Positions 1-8,766 of a stretch of DNA of 62,387 nucleotides are shown here, in pieces. The translations under genes were made by a program, and so were the position numbers. The notes under the pieces are model-generated. The model was not told where the DNA came from. It did not search any database and saw only the letters and a program-made list of their open reading frames with translations. The stretch is from Acidimicrobiales bacterium (GTDB lineage Bacteria; Actinomycetota; Acidimicrobiia; Acidimicrobiales; Bog-793), in the NCBI GenBank assembly GCA_035294085.1, contig DATGLP010000030.1:1-62387 (forward strand), read 5' to 3'. The first letter of the stretch is position 1. Every line of letters starts with the position of its first letter.

Positions 1-105
1 CCCCACCAGCCGTCCAACTCCTCACCGCCTGGCGGGGCACGCTCTAGCAGTAGAGCTCGAAGCTCGGGAGCACGCAGTGCTCACCGCCAGGTGGCTCGGA
101 GACCA

Positions 106-121
106 GCCTCCCACCGGAGGC
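106..121 (-). terminator. Possible terminator hairpin after nrdJ
   Basis: An inverted repeat with 6-bp arms (GCCTCC / GGAGGC) and a 4-base loop lies 13 nt past the nrdJ stop codon. No T-run follows on the minus strand, so termination is only a possibility. The first 134 bases hold no gene that I can support. Confidence 0.25.
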
Positions 122-134
122 CGTTCCGCTCCCA

Positions 135-2939
135 TTAGGAGCACCCGCTCGTCGCGCCACAGCTGGGGCACGCAAAGCACGAGCCCGCGCGCTGCATGAT
201 GTTCCCGCAGGCGTAGCAGAACGGCGCGTCCCTCGTCTCCGCGATACCCAGGTCGATGCCCGGCCGAGACAGGCTGTCGCCGCCCTCGCCGAAGCGCTCC
301 TGCTCCTTTCGCAGCGCCCGCTCGTCGAGCTCGACGTCCTCGAGGCCCGGCAACGTCGGCTGAGTCCGCTCGCCAGTCGACAAGATCCCCAGCTCGATCC
401 GCTCGTCGAGCGGTAGGTAGTCGAGCGCGAGACGCCGGAAGATGTAATCGACGAGGCTCGACGCGAGGCGAAGCTCCGGATCGTCGGTGATGCCGGCCGG
501 CTCGAAGCGCATGTTCGTGTACTTGCGCACGAACGTCGACAACGGGACGCCGTGCTGCAGCCCGAGGCTCACTGCGATGGCAAAGGCGTCCATGACCCCC
601 GACAGAGTCGAGCCCTGCTTGGACACCTTCATGAACACCTCGCCCGGCCGGCCGTCCTCGTACTCGCCGACCGTCACGTACCCTTCGCAATCCGCGACGC
701 GGAAGGCGAACGTATTCGAGCGCCGCCGCCGTGGAAGGCGCGCCCGAGACGTCGGCGCCGGCGCGCTGGTCCGCAGCGCGGACTCCAGCTCGGCGAGGCG
801 CGCCCGGAGGGCGGCGACGTCGGCAGCCGAGGGGGCATCCTCGCTGCCCGACTCGTTCCTCGTCGTCTGCAGCGGCTGGGCTACCTTGCAGTTGTCGCGA
901 TAGATCGCGACGGCCTTGAGGCCCATCCTCCAGGCGTCGATGTGGAGCTGCTCGACGTCATCGACCGTGACGTTCTCGGGAAGGTTCACGGTCTTGGAGA
1001 TGGCGCCCGAGATGAACGGCTGCGCCGCGGCCATCATCTTCACGTGCCCGCTGTAGTGGATCACGTTGTCGCCCATGGAGCACGCGAACACGGGCAGGTG
1101 CTCTGCCTTGACGTGCGGTGCGCCGAGAATCGACTTGTGCGCGTCGATGTACGACACGATCTCGGCGATCTCTCCCTCCGTGTAGCCGAGGCGACGCAGC
1201 GCTCGCGGCACGGTCTGGTTGACGATCGACATGGTGCCACCACCCACCAGCTTCTTCGTCTTCACGAGACTCAGATCTGGTTCGATTCCAGTGGTGTCGC
1301 AGTCCATCAGGAACGAGATCGTCCCGGTCGGCGCGAGCACCGTCGCCTGGGAGTTCCGCACCCCGTACACCTCGGCGAGCTCGACGGCCGCGTCCCACGC
1401 CTGCTGCGCAGCGCCGAGCAGCTCCGGCGGCACGAGCTCCTCGTCGATCTTCGCGACCTCGGCTCGGTGCATGCGCAGCACATCGACCATCGGCTTCGCG
1501 TTCTCCGTGAACCCCGCGAAGGGGCCCATCCGGGCCGCGATGCGTGCCGAGGTGACGTACGCGTGCCCCGTCATGAGCGCTGTCACCGCGGCAGTGAACG
1601 CGCGCGCCTCGTCCGAGTCGTACGGCAGCCCGAGCGCCATGATCGTCGCCCCGAGATTGGCGTAGCCGAGGCCGAGCTGGCGGAAGCGCCGAGTCGTCTC
1701 GGCAATCTTCTCGGTCGGGTAGTCCGCGTTGCCGACGAGGATCTCCTGCGCGGTAATCATCACCGCGACAGCGGCCTTGAATCCCTCTGTGTCGAAGGTG
1801 CCGTCCTCGTCGAGGAATCGCAGGAGGTTGAGACTCGCAAGGTTGCACGCCGAGTTGTCGAGGTGCATGTACTCGCTGCAGGGGTTCGAGGCGCTGATGC
1901 GCCCGGTGTTCGGTGCCGTGTGCCAGCGGTTGATCGTCGTGTCGAACTGGAGGCCGGGATCTGCGCACTCCCAGGCGGCCTCGGCGATCTCCCGGAACAG
2001 TGCACGTGCAGAGACGGTCTCGAGCACCTCCCCGGTTGTGCGAGCCGTCAGATGCCACTCGCGATCCTCGAGCACGGCGTGCATGAAGTCGTCGCTCACG
2101 CGTACCGAGTTGTTGGCGTTCTGGTACTGGATCGAGTGAGCGTCCGCGCCGTCGAGGTCCATGTCGAAGCCGGCGGCAGCGAGCGCTCTCGCCTTGCGTT
2201 CCTCGCGGGCCTTGCACCAGATGAACTCGCGCACGTCCGGATGGTCGACGTCGAGGATCACCATCTTCGCAGCGCGCCGCGTCTTGCCGCCCGACTTGAT
2301 GGTCCCAGCCGAGGCGTCCGCCCCGCGCATGAAGCTGACGGGACCAGACGCCGTCCCGCCGCCGGCGAGCTGCTCCCTCGAGCCGCGGATGCGCGAGAGA
2401 TTGACGCCCGAGCCCGAGCCACCCTTGAAGATCGTCCCCTCCTCGACGTACCAGTTGAGGATCGAGGACATCGAGTCCTCCACCGAGAGGATGAAGCACG
2501 CCGAGGCCTGCTGGGGTACGCCCTTCACCCCGATGTTGAACCACACCGGCGAGTTGAACGCCGCCTTCTGCTCGACGATCAGGTGCTTCAGCTCGTCGCT
2601 GAACGTGGCGGCCTCCGAGGCATCGCTGAAGTACCCGTCCTTCACGCCCCAGCCCGTGATCGTGTCGACGACCCGGTCGACCACCTGACGCAGCGAGGTC
2701 TCGCGCTCGGGACTGCCGAGGGTCCCCCGGAAGTACTTCTGGGCCAGGATGTTCGTTGCGTTCATCGACCACGTCACCGGGACCTCGACGCCGAGCTGCT
2801 CGAAGGCCACGGCACCGCTGCGGAAGTCCGTGATGCGCGAGTCACGCCGCTCCCACTCGAGCGCGTCGTAGGGATGGAGACCTTCCGTCGTGAAGTATCG
2901 GCGGATGCCGATGTCGACGCGCTCCCCAGTTACGGCCAT
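135..2939 (-). CDS. nrdJ: Adenosylcobalamin-dependent (class II) ribonucleotide reductase
   Basis: This 934-aa enzyme reduces ribonucleotides to deoxyribonucleotides for DNA synthesis, using coenzyme B12 and needing no oxygen. It shows the class II NrdJ layout: an N-terminal catalytic barrel with the active-site stretch NPCSE near residue 352 and the LAPTGTISF loop, then a C-terminal tail rich in CxxC pairs (CYACG, CPSCG) ending in SGCS, as in large actinobacterial NrdJ proteins. The frame is open to 3020, but I chose the ATG at 2939 because GGAGG lies 8-12 nt upstream and the extra N-terminal residues are a basic, unconserved run. The gene is last in a leftward series. A promoter with two NrdR-like boxes precedes it, and the roughly 120-nt leader is too short for a typical cobalamin riboswitch. 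Confidence 0.95.
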   Translation of the reverse strand: MAVTGERVDIGIRRYFTTEGLHPYDALEWERRDSRITDFRSGAVAFEQLGVEVPVTWSMNATNILAQKYFRGTLGSPERETSLRQVVDRVVDTITGWGVKDGYFSDASEAATFSDELKHLIVEQKAAFNSPVWFNIGVKGVPQQASACFILSVEDSMSSILNWYVEEGTIFKGGSGSGVNLSRIRGSREQLAGGGTASGPVSFMRGADASAGTIKSGGKTRRAAKMVILDVDHPDVREFIWCKAREERKARALAAAGFDMDLDGADAHSIQYQNANNSVRVSDDFMHAVLEDREWHLTARTTGEVLETVSARALFREIAEAAWECADPGLQFDTTINRWHTAPNTGRISASNPCSEYMHLDNSACNLASLNLLRFLDEDGTFDTEGFKAAVAVMITAQEILVGNADYPTEKIAETTRRFRQLGLGYANLGATIMALGLPYDSDEARAFTAAVTALMTGHAYVTSARIAARMGPFAGFTENAKPMVDVLRMHRAEVAKIDEELVPPELLGAAQQAWDAAVELAEVYGVRNSQATVLAPTGTISFLMDCDTTGIEPDLSLVKTKKLVGGGTMSIVNQTVPRALRRLGYTEGEIAEIVSYIDAHKSILGAPHVKAEHLPVFACSMGDNVIHYSGHVKMMAAAQPFISGAISKTVNLPENVTVDDVEQLHIDAWRMGLKAVAIYRDNCKVAQPLQTTRNESGSEDAPSAADVAALRARLAELESALRTSAPAPTSRARLPRRRRSNTFAFRVADCEGYVTVGEYEDGRPGEVFMKVSKQGSTLSGVMDAFAIAVSLGLQHGVPLSTFVRKYTNMRFEPAGITDDPELRLASSLVDYIFRRLALDYLPLDERIELGILSTGERTQPTLPGLEDVELDERALRKEQERFGEGGDSLSRPGIDLGIAETRDAPFCYACGNIMQRAGSCFACPSCGATSGCS

Positions 2940-3016
2940 CGGTTCGCTCCTCCCTCGGCGGCGGGCTCCCGCGACACCCGCTCTAGCAGCTCGGTGTCTC
3001 GGTCTCCACGATCGAG

Positions 3017-3063
3017 ACACAACATCTTGTGGTCGATCTAGAGCCTACCACTAGATGAGGAGG
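3017..3063. promoter_or_regulatory. Tandem NrdR-box pair in the nrdJ promoter
   Basis: Box 1 at 3017-3032 reads ACACAACATCTTGTGG. Box 2 at 3048-3063 begins CCACTAGATGAGG, keeping a CACTAnATG core. NrdR is known to bind two boxes of the ACACwATATaTwGTGT type about 31 bp apart centre to centre, and the spacing here is exactly 31 bp. The boxes lie just downstream of the predicted -10, over and after the start of transcription, as expected for repression when nucleotides are plentiful. Box 1 is convincing and box 2 is degenerate. No nrdR gene is in the window. Confidence 0.6.
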
Positions 3064-3065
3064 CA

Positions 3066-3095
3066 ATTACACCATCGTGATTACACAGCTGTCAA
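3066..3095 (-). promoter_or_regulatory. nrdJ promoter
   Basis: On the minus strand TTGACA (3095-3090), an 18-base spacer and TGTAAT (3071-3066) form a near-consensus housekeeping promoter. It is unusually strong for such GC-rich DNA. The predicted start of transcription is near 3059, giving a leader of about 120 nt before the nrdJ ATG. Confidence 0.65.
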
Positions 3096-3108
3096 GAGTC
3101 CGCGCGCC

Positions 3109-4305
3109 TCAGAGCTCGGCGAGTGCCCGGCGCATGGTTCGGACGGCCTGGGCGATCCGCTGCTCGTTCTCGATGAGCGCGAAGCGGACGAAGCCGTCTC
3201 CGCCCGGACCGAACCCGACTCCCGGCGCCGTCGCCACCTTCGCCTCGGCGATGAGGAACTTCGCGAACTCGAGGGACCCCAGGTGCGCGTACGGTTCCGG
3301 TATCGGCGCCCAGACGAACATGGTTCCCTTCGGTTTGTCGACCGTCCAGCCGATCCGCGCCAGACCGTCGCACAGGGCATCACGGCGGTGCAGGTAGATC
3401 TCGTTCACCGCCTTCGGATACTCCGGCTCCTCGTTCATCGCGACGGTCGCGGCGATCTGGATCGGCTGGAACGTCCCGTAGTCGAGGTAGCTCTTGAGCT
3501 TCGTGAGCGCCTGGACGACTGCTGCGTTGCCGACCATGAACGCGACGCGCCAGCCCGCCATGGAGAAGGACTTGGTGAGCGTGTAGAGCTCCACGGCCAC
3601 CTCGTCGGCCCCTGGCACCTGGAGGATCGACGGGGGCGAGTACCCGTCGAAGGCGGTGTCCGAGTAGGCGAAGTCGTGGACGAGCACGACGTCGTGCTCG
3701 CGCGCGAAGTCCACGAGCCGCGCCATCGTCGCGAGGTCGATGCACGCGGTCGTCGGGTTGTGGGGGAAGGAGAAGATCACGACCCGAGGCTTGGGCCAGG
3801 CCGACTCCCACGCCTCGATGAGGTTCGCGAAGAACCCCTCCCCCGCGTCGACCTCGTTCCGGCCCAGGCCGTCGAGGCGCACCATGCGGACGTCGGCCCC
3901 GGCGAACAGCGGCGCGTAGATGTGGATCGGGTAGGACGGGGCGGGGACGAGCGCCGTGTCACCCGGGCCGACGAGCACCCACATGAGGTGGGAGAGCCCC
4001 TCCTTCGCCCCGATCGTCGTGACGACCTGGCGCTCGGGGTCGAGCTCGACCCCGAAGCGGCGCAGGTAGAGGTCTGCTGCGGCCTGGCGGAGCTTCGGGA
4101 TCCCGCGCGAGGAGGAGTACCGGTGGTTGCGGGGGTTGCGCGCCGCTTCGGCGAGCTTGTCCACGGCCACGGTGGGCGACGGGATGTCGGGGTTCCCGAA
4201 ACCGAGGTCGATCACGTCCTCGCCGGCTCGGCGCGCGGCCAGCTTCAGGGCATCGACCTCGGCGAATACGTACGGCGGCAGACCGTTGATCCGACGGAAG
4301 TCCAT
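3109..4305 (-). CDS. alaC: AlaC-type alanine/glutamate-pyruvate aminotransferase
   Basis: A 398-aa fold-type I PLP aminotransferase. The whole length follows E. coli AlaC: an N-terminal [10 protein letters not shown] segment, [11 protein letters not shown], then [22 protein letters not shown], the PLP-lysine stretch [12 protein letters not shown] and a C-terminal VRFALIEN. AlaC makes alanine from pyruvate and glutamate; some relatives act on LL-diaminopimelate, so the exact amino donor is inferred. The start is the ATG at 4305. It lies between a luciferase-like gene (36 bp upstream) and nrdJ, and its last bases sit just upstream of the nrdJ promoter. Confidence 0.85.
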   Translation of the reverse strand: MDFRRINGLPPYVFAEVDALKLAARRAGEDVIDLGFGNPDIPSPTVAVDKLAEAARNPRNHRYSSSRGIPKLRQAAADLYLRRFGVELDPERQVVTTIGAKEGLSHLMWVLVGPGDTALVPAPSYPIHIYAPLFAGADVRMVRLDGLGRNEVDAGEGFFANLIEAWESAWPKPRVVIFSFPHNPTTACIDLATMARLVDFAREHDVVLVHDFAYSDTAFDGYSPPSILQVPGADEVAVELYTLTKSFSMAGWRVAFMVGNAAVVQALTKLKSYLDYGTFQPIQIAATVAMNEEPEYPKAVNEIYLHRRDALCDGLARIGWTVDKPKGTMFVWAPIPEPYAHLGSLEFAKFLIAEAKVATAPGVGFGPGGDGFVRFALIENEQRIAQAVRTMRRALAEL

Positions 4306-4341
4306 AGCTCAGGGTAGCGCTCGAGGCGATGCCGGGCCTCC

Positions 4342-5046
4342 TCAGTCCCGCAGGGCGATGCCCGAACCCCTCACGGCCGCGAGGAGCGGGGCGACGGACC
4401 CGGGCCAGGTGACGACGGCCCAGGTCGCCCCGGCTGCCTCGAGCGCCGAGAGGAGCCCCGCCGCCGCCGCGGTGTCCGCGGGGAGGACGCCGGCCCAGCT
4501 CACCGGGCCGGCACGGGCGGCTCGTGCGACCTGCTCGGGCGGTACCCCCCACAGGTTCAGCGTGGCCCCGCGGCGACGCGCCACCTCGTTGGTCTCGCTG
4601 GAGCCCGCGCCGATCCATACCTCGATCCCAGCGCGACCGAGCGCGGCGGCAACCTCCTCGAGCGACCGGCGCCGATCTCGCGCCGACGAGTAGGCGATGC
4701 CGTAGGCGCGGTTCTCCTCGGCGCTCTTGCGGTCCCCGGTCCCCAGGCCAGCGATCAGACGACCCTCGGCGAGCGCCGCAACCGTCTCGAGCGCGCCCAC
4801 GAGCACCTCGTCGCTCGCGAGCCCGACGCGGGCGACGAGCGTGCCGACGGCGAGCCGCCGGGAGCGCACGGCGAGCGCTCCGAGCAGGGGAAACGCCGAG
4901 ATCGCCGGCTTGCCCGGCTCGCCCATCGGCCAGAGGTGATCGTAGACGAAGGCGCCGTGGACACCTGCCGCCTCCGCCGCGTCGAGCGCGTCGCGTGCGT
5001 CCCGAGCGCTGGCCGCAAAGCTCGGGAGGATCACGCCGAGGCGCAC
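4342..5046 (-). CDS. Short luciferase-like (LLM/F420-type) oxidoreductase
   Basis: A 234-aa protein with the beginning of a bacterial-luciferase TIM barrel: MRLGVILPSF, the YDHLWPMG segment where flavin or F420 enzymes bind cofactor, GTLVARVGLAS and LIAGLGTGD. It is shorter than the usual 280-350 aa of the family, and its C-terminal half has only weak barrel signatures. The start is GTG at 5046, preceded by a GGTAGG element. It is 34 bp downstream of the SRPBCC gene and probably co-transcribed with it. The substrate is unknown. F420 rather than FMN as cofactor is an inference from the actinobacterial setting. Confidence 0.65.
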   Translation of the reverse strand: MRLGVILPSFAASARDARDALDAAEAAGVHGAFVYDHLWPMGEPGKPAISAFPLLGALAVRSRRLAVGTLVARVGLASDEVLVGALETVAALAEGRLIAGLGTGDRKSAEENRAYGIAYSSARDRRRSLEEVAAALGRAGIEVWIGAGSSETNEVARRRGATLNLWGVPPEQVARAARAGPVSWAGVLPADTAAAAGLLSALEAAGATWAVVTWPGSVAPLLAAVRGSGIALRD

Positions 5047-5080
5047 CGCTACCTACCGCCGCGCACCCGTCCGGCGCGCG

Positions 5081-5521
5081 TCAGGCGGAGGACTCCACGC
5101 GCGACTTCAGGTCGCGGATCGCGGCGTGGAGGATGTGGCCCTCGGCCCGGCGCTTCACGAACCCCGGGAGGGGCACTCGCAGCTCGACGGTGAGCTCGTA
5201 GCTCACCTCGGTGTGCCCTTCCCCGATCGCCGCGAAACGGTAGCTGCCGTCCAGTCGGTTCGTGAGGTCCCCCTCCTTCTGGACCCACGAGACGACGTCG
5301 GGCGCACGCGAGTAGTCGTAGGCGAGGACGTAGTGCGTGCTCCGGCCGAAGGCGCCCGCGCGAAAGCTCACGACGCAGGCCCGACCCGCGTCGTCGCGCT
5401 CGAGGACGTGGACCTCCTTGATGTCGGCCACCCACTCCGGGTACCGCTCGAAGTCCGTGACGACCGCGAAGCAGCGCGCCGGCGTGCCGGCGATCACGAG
5501 GTGTTCGGCGGTGTGCTCCAC
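5081..5521 (-). CDS. SRPBCC-fold (polyketide cyclase/START-like) protein
   Basis: A 146-aa protein with the helix-grip lipid-binding layout of the SRPBCC superfamily: VEHTAEHLVI at the start, the ATDFERYPEW-like stretch TDFERYPEWVADIKEV, SYRFAAIGEGHTEVSYEL, and a C-terminal helix. Actinobacteria carry many such proteins, thought to bind lipids or hydrophobic ligands. The open frame runs further upstream, but GTG at 5521 follows a good GGAAGGAG site and matches the family start. It lies next to a PimB-like glycosyltransferase, so a role in envelope lipid handling is possible but unproven. Confidence 0.75.
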   Translation of the reverse strand: MEHTAEHLVIAGTPARCFAVVTDFERYPEWVADIKEVHVLERDDAGRACVVSFRAGAFGRSTHYVLAYDYSRAPDVVSWVQKEGDLTNRLDGSYRFAAIGEGHTEVSYELTVELRVPLPGFVKRRAEGHILHAAIRDLKSRVESSA

Positions 5522-5613
5522 GGCTGCTCTCCTTCCAGCGGACGCCTCGCGTCCTGTCAGCCTTGCACGTGGCCGAGCCCCCGTGCAGCGGCGCGCCCGG
5601 TAGGAGCCGCAGG

Positions 5614-6741
5614 TCAGCCCCCCGCGGCGGCGAGCGCGGCGGCGAGCCGTCCCGCGAGGACGGCGTAGTTGAACGAGCCCACCGCCCGCTCGTGCGCCGC
5701 GGCGCCGAGGGCAGCGCGCAGATCGGCGTCGACGACCAGGCGCCGCAGCGCCGCTGCCACCGCGACGGTGTCGGCAGGGCGGTCGACGACGAGCCCGGTG
5801 ACGCCGTCCACGACCGCGTCCTCGGCGCCGCCGCTGCGTCCCGCGAGCTGCGGCACCCCGCACGCTGCCGCCTCGAGGAACACGATGCCGAAACCTTCCT
5901 GCTCGAGACCGAGCCACCTGGTTCGGCAGCACATCGCCGCCACATCCGCGAGCCCCGTGAGCCTGGGCAGGCCGTCCTCGTCGACGGCGCCGAGGAGGCG
6001 TGCCGGCGCCCGCAGGCGTCGGATCAGGCGCTCGAGGCGCGGGGCATCCCGCCCCGAGCCCCCGATGACCAGCCGGAGACCGAGTCCCTCGCTGGCCAGG
6101 CGCGCGGTCGCCTCGATCAGGACGTCCATGCCCTTGCGGGGAACGAGCCGGCTCACGCTCACGACGACGACCTCGTCGTCGCGCAGTCCGTAGGCTCGAC
6201 GTGCCTCGCTACGGGCCGCCGGCGTCAGCGGACGGAAGCGGCCCGGGTCGACGCCCGGCGGGACGACGACCGTCTCGGGCGTCGTCCTCCCCGCCAGCGC
6301 GCGCGCCTCGCGCGCGGGGTAGTCACCGGCAGCGATGAGGAGCCGCGCGCCAGCCAGGACCCGCGCCAGCAGCGGGCGGAGCAGGGGTACTCGAGCGGGC
6401 ACCGTGATCTCGGCACCGTGGAGCACGACCGCGTACGGGATGGGAAGGTCGCGTCCGAGCAGGCCGAGTGGCAGCGCAGGATCGAGCACGACGAGTCTGG
6501 CGTCGAGCTCCTGCGCCAGGGCCTCGATCCGCCGCCGCAGCTGCCTCGTCGGAAGGAGGATCGAGCTCTCGACCCGTTCGACTCGGAAGCCCAGGGAGGC
6601 ATCGAAGCGCCTCGCACCCGGGTGTGCGGTCGTGACCACGGCGAAGCGCTCGGGGGGGAGGCGACGCCAGAGCTCGTAGAGGTAGCTCTGGATCCCGCCG
6701 ACCTTCGGGGGGAAGTCGTTCGTGACGAGGAGGTGCCTCAT
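5614..6741 (-). CDS. GT4 glycosyltransferase, PimB-like mannosyltransferase
   Basis: A 375-aa GT-B glycosyltransferase. The N-terminus LLVTNDFPPKVGGIQSYL, the mid-protein PPGVDPGRFRP, VSRLVPRKGMDVLI and the donor-site EGFGIVFLEAAACGVPQLAGRSGG all follow the mycobacterial PimB' group, which adds the second mannose to phosphatidylinositol mannoside from GDP-mannose. The EX7E pattern (EGFGIVFLE) is intact. If the assignment holds, the host makes phosphatidylinositol lipids, which matters for the inositol genes further along. Related GT4 enzymes with other acceptors cannot be excluded. The start ATG at 6741 precedes the family start MRHLLVTNDFPP directly. Confidence 0.75.
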   Translation of the reverse strand: MRHLLVTNDFPPKVGGIQSYLYELWRRLPPERFAVVTTAHPGARRFDASLGFRVERVESSILLPTRQLRRRIEALAQELDARLVVLDPALPLGLLGRDLPIPYAVVLHGAEITVPARVPLLRPLLARVLAGARLLIAAGDYPAREARALAGRTTPETVVVPPGVDPGRFRPLTPAARSEARRAYGLRDDEVVVVSVSRLVPRKGMDVLIEATARLASEGLGLRLVIGGSGRDAPRLERLIRRLRAPARLLGAVDEDGLPRLTGLADVAAMCCRTRWLGLEQEGFGIVFLEAAACGVPQLAGRSGGAEDAVVDGVTGLVVDRPADTVAVAAALRRLVVDADLRAALGAAAHERAVGSFNYAVLAGRLAAALAAAGG

Positions 6742-6771
6742 CGACAGCGCGCGCCGATCAGGTGCTCCCGG

Positions 6772-6972
6772 TCACGACACCCGCCGCTCGTGGCGGAGGA
6801 CTGGAACCAGGCCAACGGCAGCGAGCAGGCGAACCGCCCGCGCCTCGGCGGCGTCGATGACGACGGCGTCGTCGGGCTCGCGCCCGAGGAGGAACGTGAC
6901 GACGCAGTCGTCACAGGCGCCGGTGCCCTGGAGCTTGCAGTCGTCGCAGCTGATCGTCATTGCCTGGTCCAC
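6772..6972 (-). CDS. Small cysteine-rich protein of unknown function
   Basis: A 66-aa protein starting MDQAMTISCDDCKLQGTGAC and continuing CDDCVV. Four cysteines in the pattern CxxC-x6-CxxC within the first 25 residues suggest a small metal site, followed by a hydrophobic C-terminal helix. GTG at 6972 is preceded by AGGAGCGAGG; an ATG at 6960 is an alternative. It lies 30 bp upstream of the mannosyltransferase gene and in the same direction. I do not recognise a named family. Confidence 0.55.
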   Translation of the reverse strand: MDQAMTISCDDCKLQGTGACDDCVVTFLLGREPDDAVVIDAAEARAVRLLAAVGLVPVLRHERRVS

Positions 6973-7062
6973 GGCCCTCGCTCCTCGTTCTCCGACGGGC
7001 GGCGTCGCGACCCCTCGCGCGGTCCAGGCGATGATGCCGCTGCCGTGTGTCAGCGAGCTCGG

Positions 7063-7308
7063 TCAGGCGCCGCGCGCAGCGCCGGACACCGTGGGCAGTC
7101 CCTCCGCGTCACCGAGCACGTCGACGGTGGACGTTCCCCCACACCAGCGGCAGGTGACCGCCTCCACCCGGCTCTCGAGCAGCTCCTCCTCCTCGACGGT
7201 GCACTCTCCGCCCAAGGTGAAGTGGTGGAAGGCGCGCGTGCGCCTCGTGGATACCACGTCGAAGCGGGTTCGGTTGCCGCACGCTCGGCAGCGGTAGGTC
7301 GTCACCAC
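7063..7308 (-). CDS. Zinc-ribbon protein
   Basis: An 81-aa protein with YRCRACGNRTRFDV near the N-terminus and VTCRWCGG about 50 residues in. The two CxxC knuckles make a four-Cys zinc ribbon. Between them lies an acidic segment (TVEEEELLES). The start is one of two consecutive GTG codons at 7308, 9 bp after the rdgB stop, so it is likely translated from the mec-to-rdgB transcript. Function unknown; a nucleic-acid or protein adaptor is typical of such ribbons. Confidence 0.6.
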   Translation of the reverse strand: MVTTYRCRACGNRTRFDVVSTRRTRAFHHFTLGGECTVEEEELLESRVEAVTCRWCGGTSTVDVLGDAEGLPTVSGAARGA

Positions 7309-7317
7309 GGAGCGAAA

Positions 7318-7962
7318 CTAGCGCGGCCCGCGCCCCTCGCGTCCCGCCAGCACCTCGTCCTGGTCACCCGCCATCGCGGCGACCTGCAGGGCGAGCGCCC
7401 GCAGCGCCCGGCCGCGGTGTGACACGGCCTGCTTCTCGTCGCCTCGCATCTCCGCGAACGTGCGTCCGTCGCCGTCGTCGGGGATGAACACTGCGTCGTA
7501 GCCGAACCCGCCGGTTCCGCGCGGCTCGGCCGCGATCGTGCCGGGCGCCACGCCGTCCGCGACCAGCTGCGCGCCACCGGGCAGCTCGAGCACGACGACG
7601 GTCCGGAACCGTGCCCGACGATCGCGCACCCCGCGCAGGTGCGCAAGGAGCTTCGCGACGTTCTCGGCGTCCGTCGCGTCGGCTCCGGCGTAGCGGGCCG
7701 AGCGCACCCCCGGCGCCCCGCCGAGCGCCTCGACCTCGAGGCCGGTGTCGTCCGCCAGTGCGGCCAAGCCCGTCGCCTCGCGCAACGCCCTCGCCTTGAT
7801 CCGTGCGTTCTCCTCGAGGGTGGCCCCGAGCTCTTCGACCGGCGGCACCGACGCAGGACGTGGGACGAGCTCGGCCTCGGGGACGAGGGGGCCGAAGATG
7901 CTCGCCAGCTCGGATGCCTTCTCCCGGTTCGCGGAGGCGACGACGATCTTCAGTCGGCTCAT
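7318..7962 (-). CDS. rdgB: XTP/dITP pyrophosphatase (RdgB/HAM1)
   Basis: A 214-aa house-cleaning enzyme that hydrolyses dITP, XTP and related non-canonical nucleotides to monophosphates. It has the N-terminal [16 protein letters not shown], the [10 protein letters not shown] and [15 protein letters not shown] motifs, [10 protein letters not shown] and the C-terminal [10 protein letters not shown]. The ATG at 7962 overlaps the rph stop in ATGA, showing translational coupling. M. tuberculosis has the same rph-rdgB pair (Rv1340-Rv1341). Confidence 0.92.
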   Translation of the reverse strand: MSRLKIVVASANREKASELASIFGPLVPEAELVPRPASVPPVEELGATLEENARIKARALREATGLAALADDTGLEVEALGGAPGVRSARYAGADATDAENVAKLLAHLRGVRDRRARFRTVVVLELPGGAQLVADGVAPGTIAAEPRGTGGFGYDAVFIPDDGDGRTFAEMRGDEKQAVSHRGRALRALALQVAAMAGDQDEVLAGREGRGPR

Positions 7963-8735
7963 CGACCCTGCTCGGCACGGATGGCGTGCCGCGGCGGCGG
8001 GGGGACGGCGAGGGCAGCGCGCTGGAGGTCGAGGAGCCGCTCGATCCCACCCGCGGCGAGATCGAGGAGCTGGTCGAGCTCGCCGCGGGTGAAGGCGAGA
8101 CCCTCCGCGGTGCCCTGCAGCTCGACGAAGCGCCCGCCACCGGTCATCACGACGTTCATGTCCACCTCGGCACGCGAGTCCTCGCTGTAGTCGAGGTCGA
8201 GCATGCACACGGCGTCGACGACGCCGACCGAGATGGCCGCGAGCCCGTCCACGAGAGGATGGCGCCCGATGACGCCGGCGGCGACGAGCCTGCTGAAGGC
8301 GTCGTGCAGCGCGACGTACGCGCCCGTGATCGCCGCCGTGCGAGTCCCGCCGTCGGCCTGGAGCACGTCGCAGTCGACGATGATCTGGCGCTCGCCGAGG
8401 GCGCGCAGGTCGCAGACCGCACGCAGCGAGCGGCCGATCAGCCGCTGGATCTCGTGCGTGCGCCCGGATTGCCGCCCGCGTGTCGCCTCGCGCGCGACGC
8501 GCTCGGCAGAGGACCCTGGCAGCAGCGAGTACTCCGCCGTCAGCCAGCCGCGCCCGGACCCGCGCAGCCAACGGGGCACGTCCTCGTCCACCGAGGCCGT
8601 GCACAGCACCTTCGTCTTCCCCATCGAGACGAGCACCGAGCCCGGCGCGAACTCCGTGAAATCGCGCACGAGCTCGAGCGGGCGACAGGCATCGACCGGT
8701 CGACCGTCGCGCCGAGCGGGGGACGGCGGCTGCAT
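7959..8735 (-). CDS. rph: Ribonuclease PH
   Basis: A 258-aa phosphate-dependent 3'-5' exoribonuclease that trims tRNA 3' ends. Family hallmarks are [52 protein letters not shown] and [19 protein letters not shown]. The frame is open further upstream, but the ATG at 8735 follows GGAAGGAG and matches the family N-terminus. It overlaps rdgB by 4 bp and lies 31 bp downstream of murI. Confidence 0.95.
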   Translation of the reverse strand: MQPPSPARRDGRPVDACRPLELVRDFTEFAPGSVLVSMGKTKVLCTASVDEDVPRWLRGSGRGWLTAEYSLLPGSSAERVAREATRGRQSGRTHEIQRLIGRSLRAVCDLRALGERQIIVDCDVLQADGGTRTAAITGAYVALHDAFSRLVAAGVIGRHPLVDGLAAISVGVVDAVCMLDLDYSEDSRAEVDMNVVMTGGGRFVELQGTAEGLAFTRGELDQLLDLAAGGIERLLDLQRAALAVPPPPRHAIRAEQGR

Positions 8736-8766
8736 GGCTGCTCCTTCCGAGTGCGTCCCGCCGACC

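Noticed and set aside
552-3041. An 829-aa open frame on the plus strand opposite nrdJ
   Set aside because: It mirrors nrdJ codon structure, is rich in Arg and His, has no family features and lies entirely opposite a certain gene.
2940-3060. Cobalamin riboswitch before nrdJ
   Set aside because: The leader is about 120 nt and lacks a B12-box-like stretch; too short for the known class.
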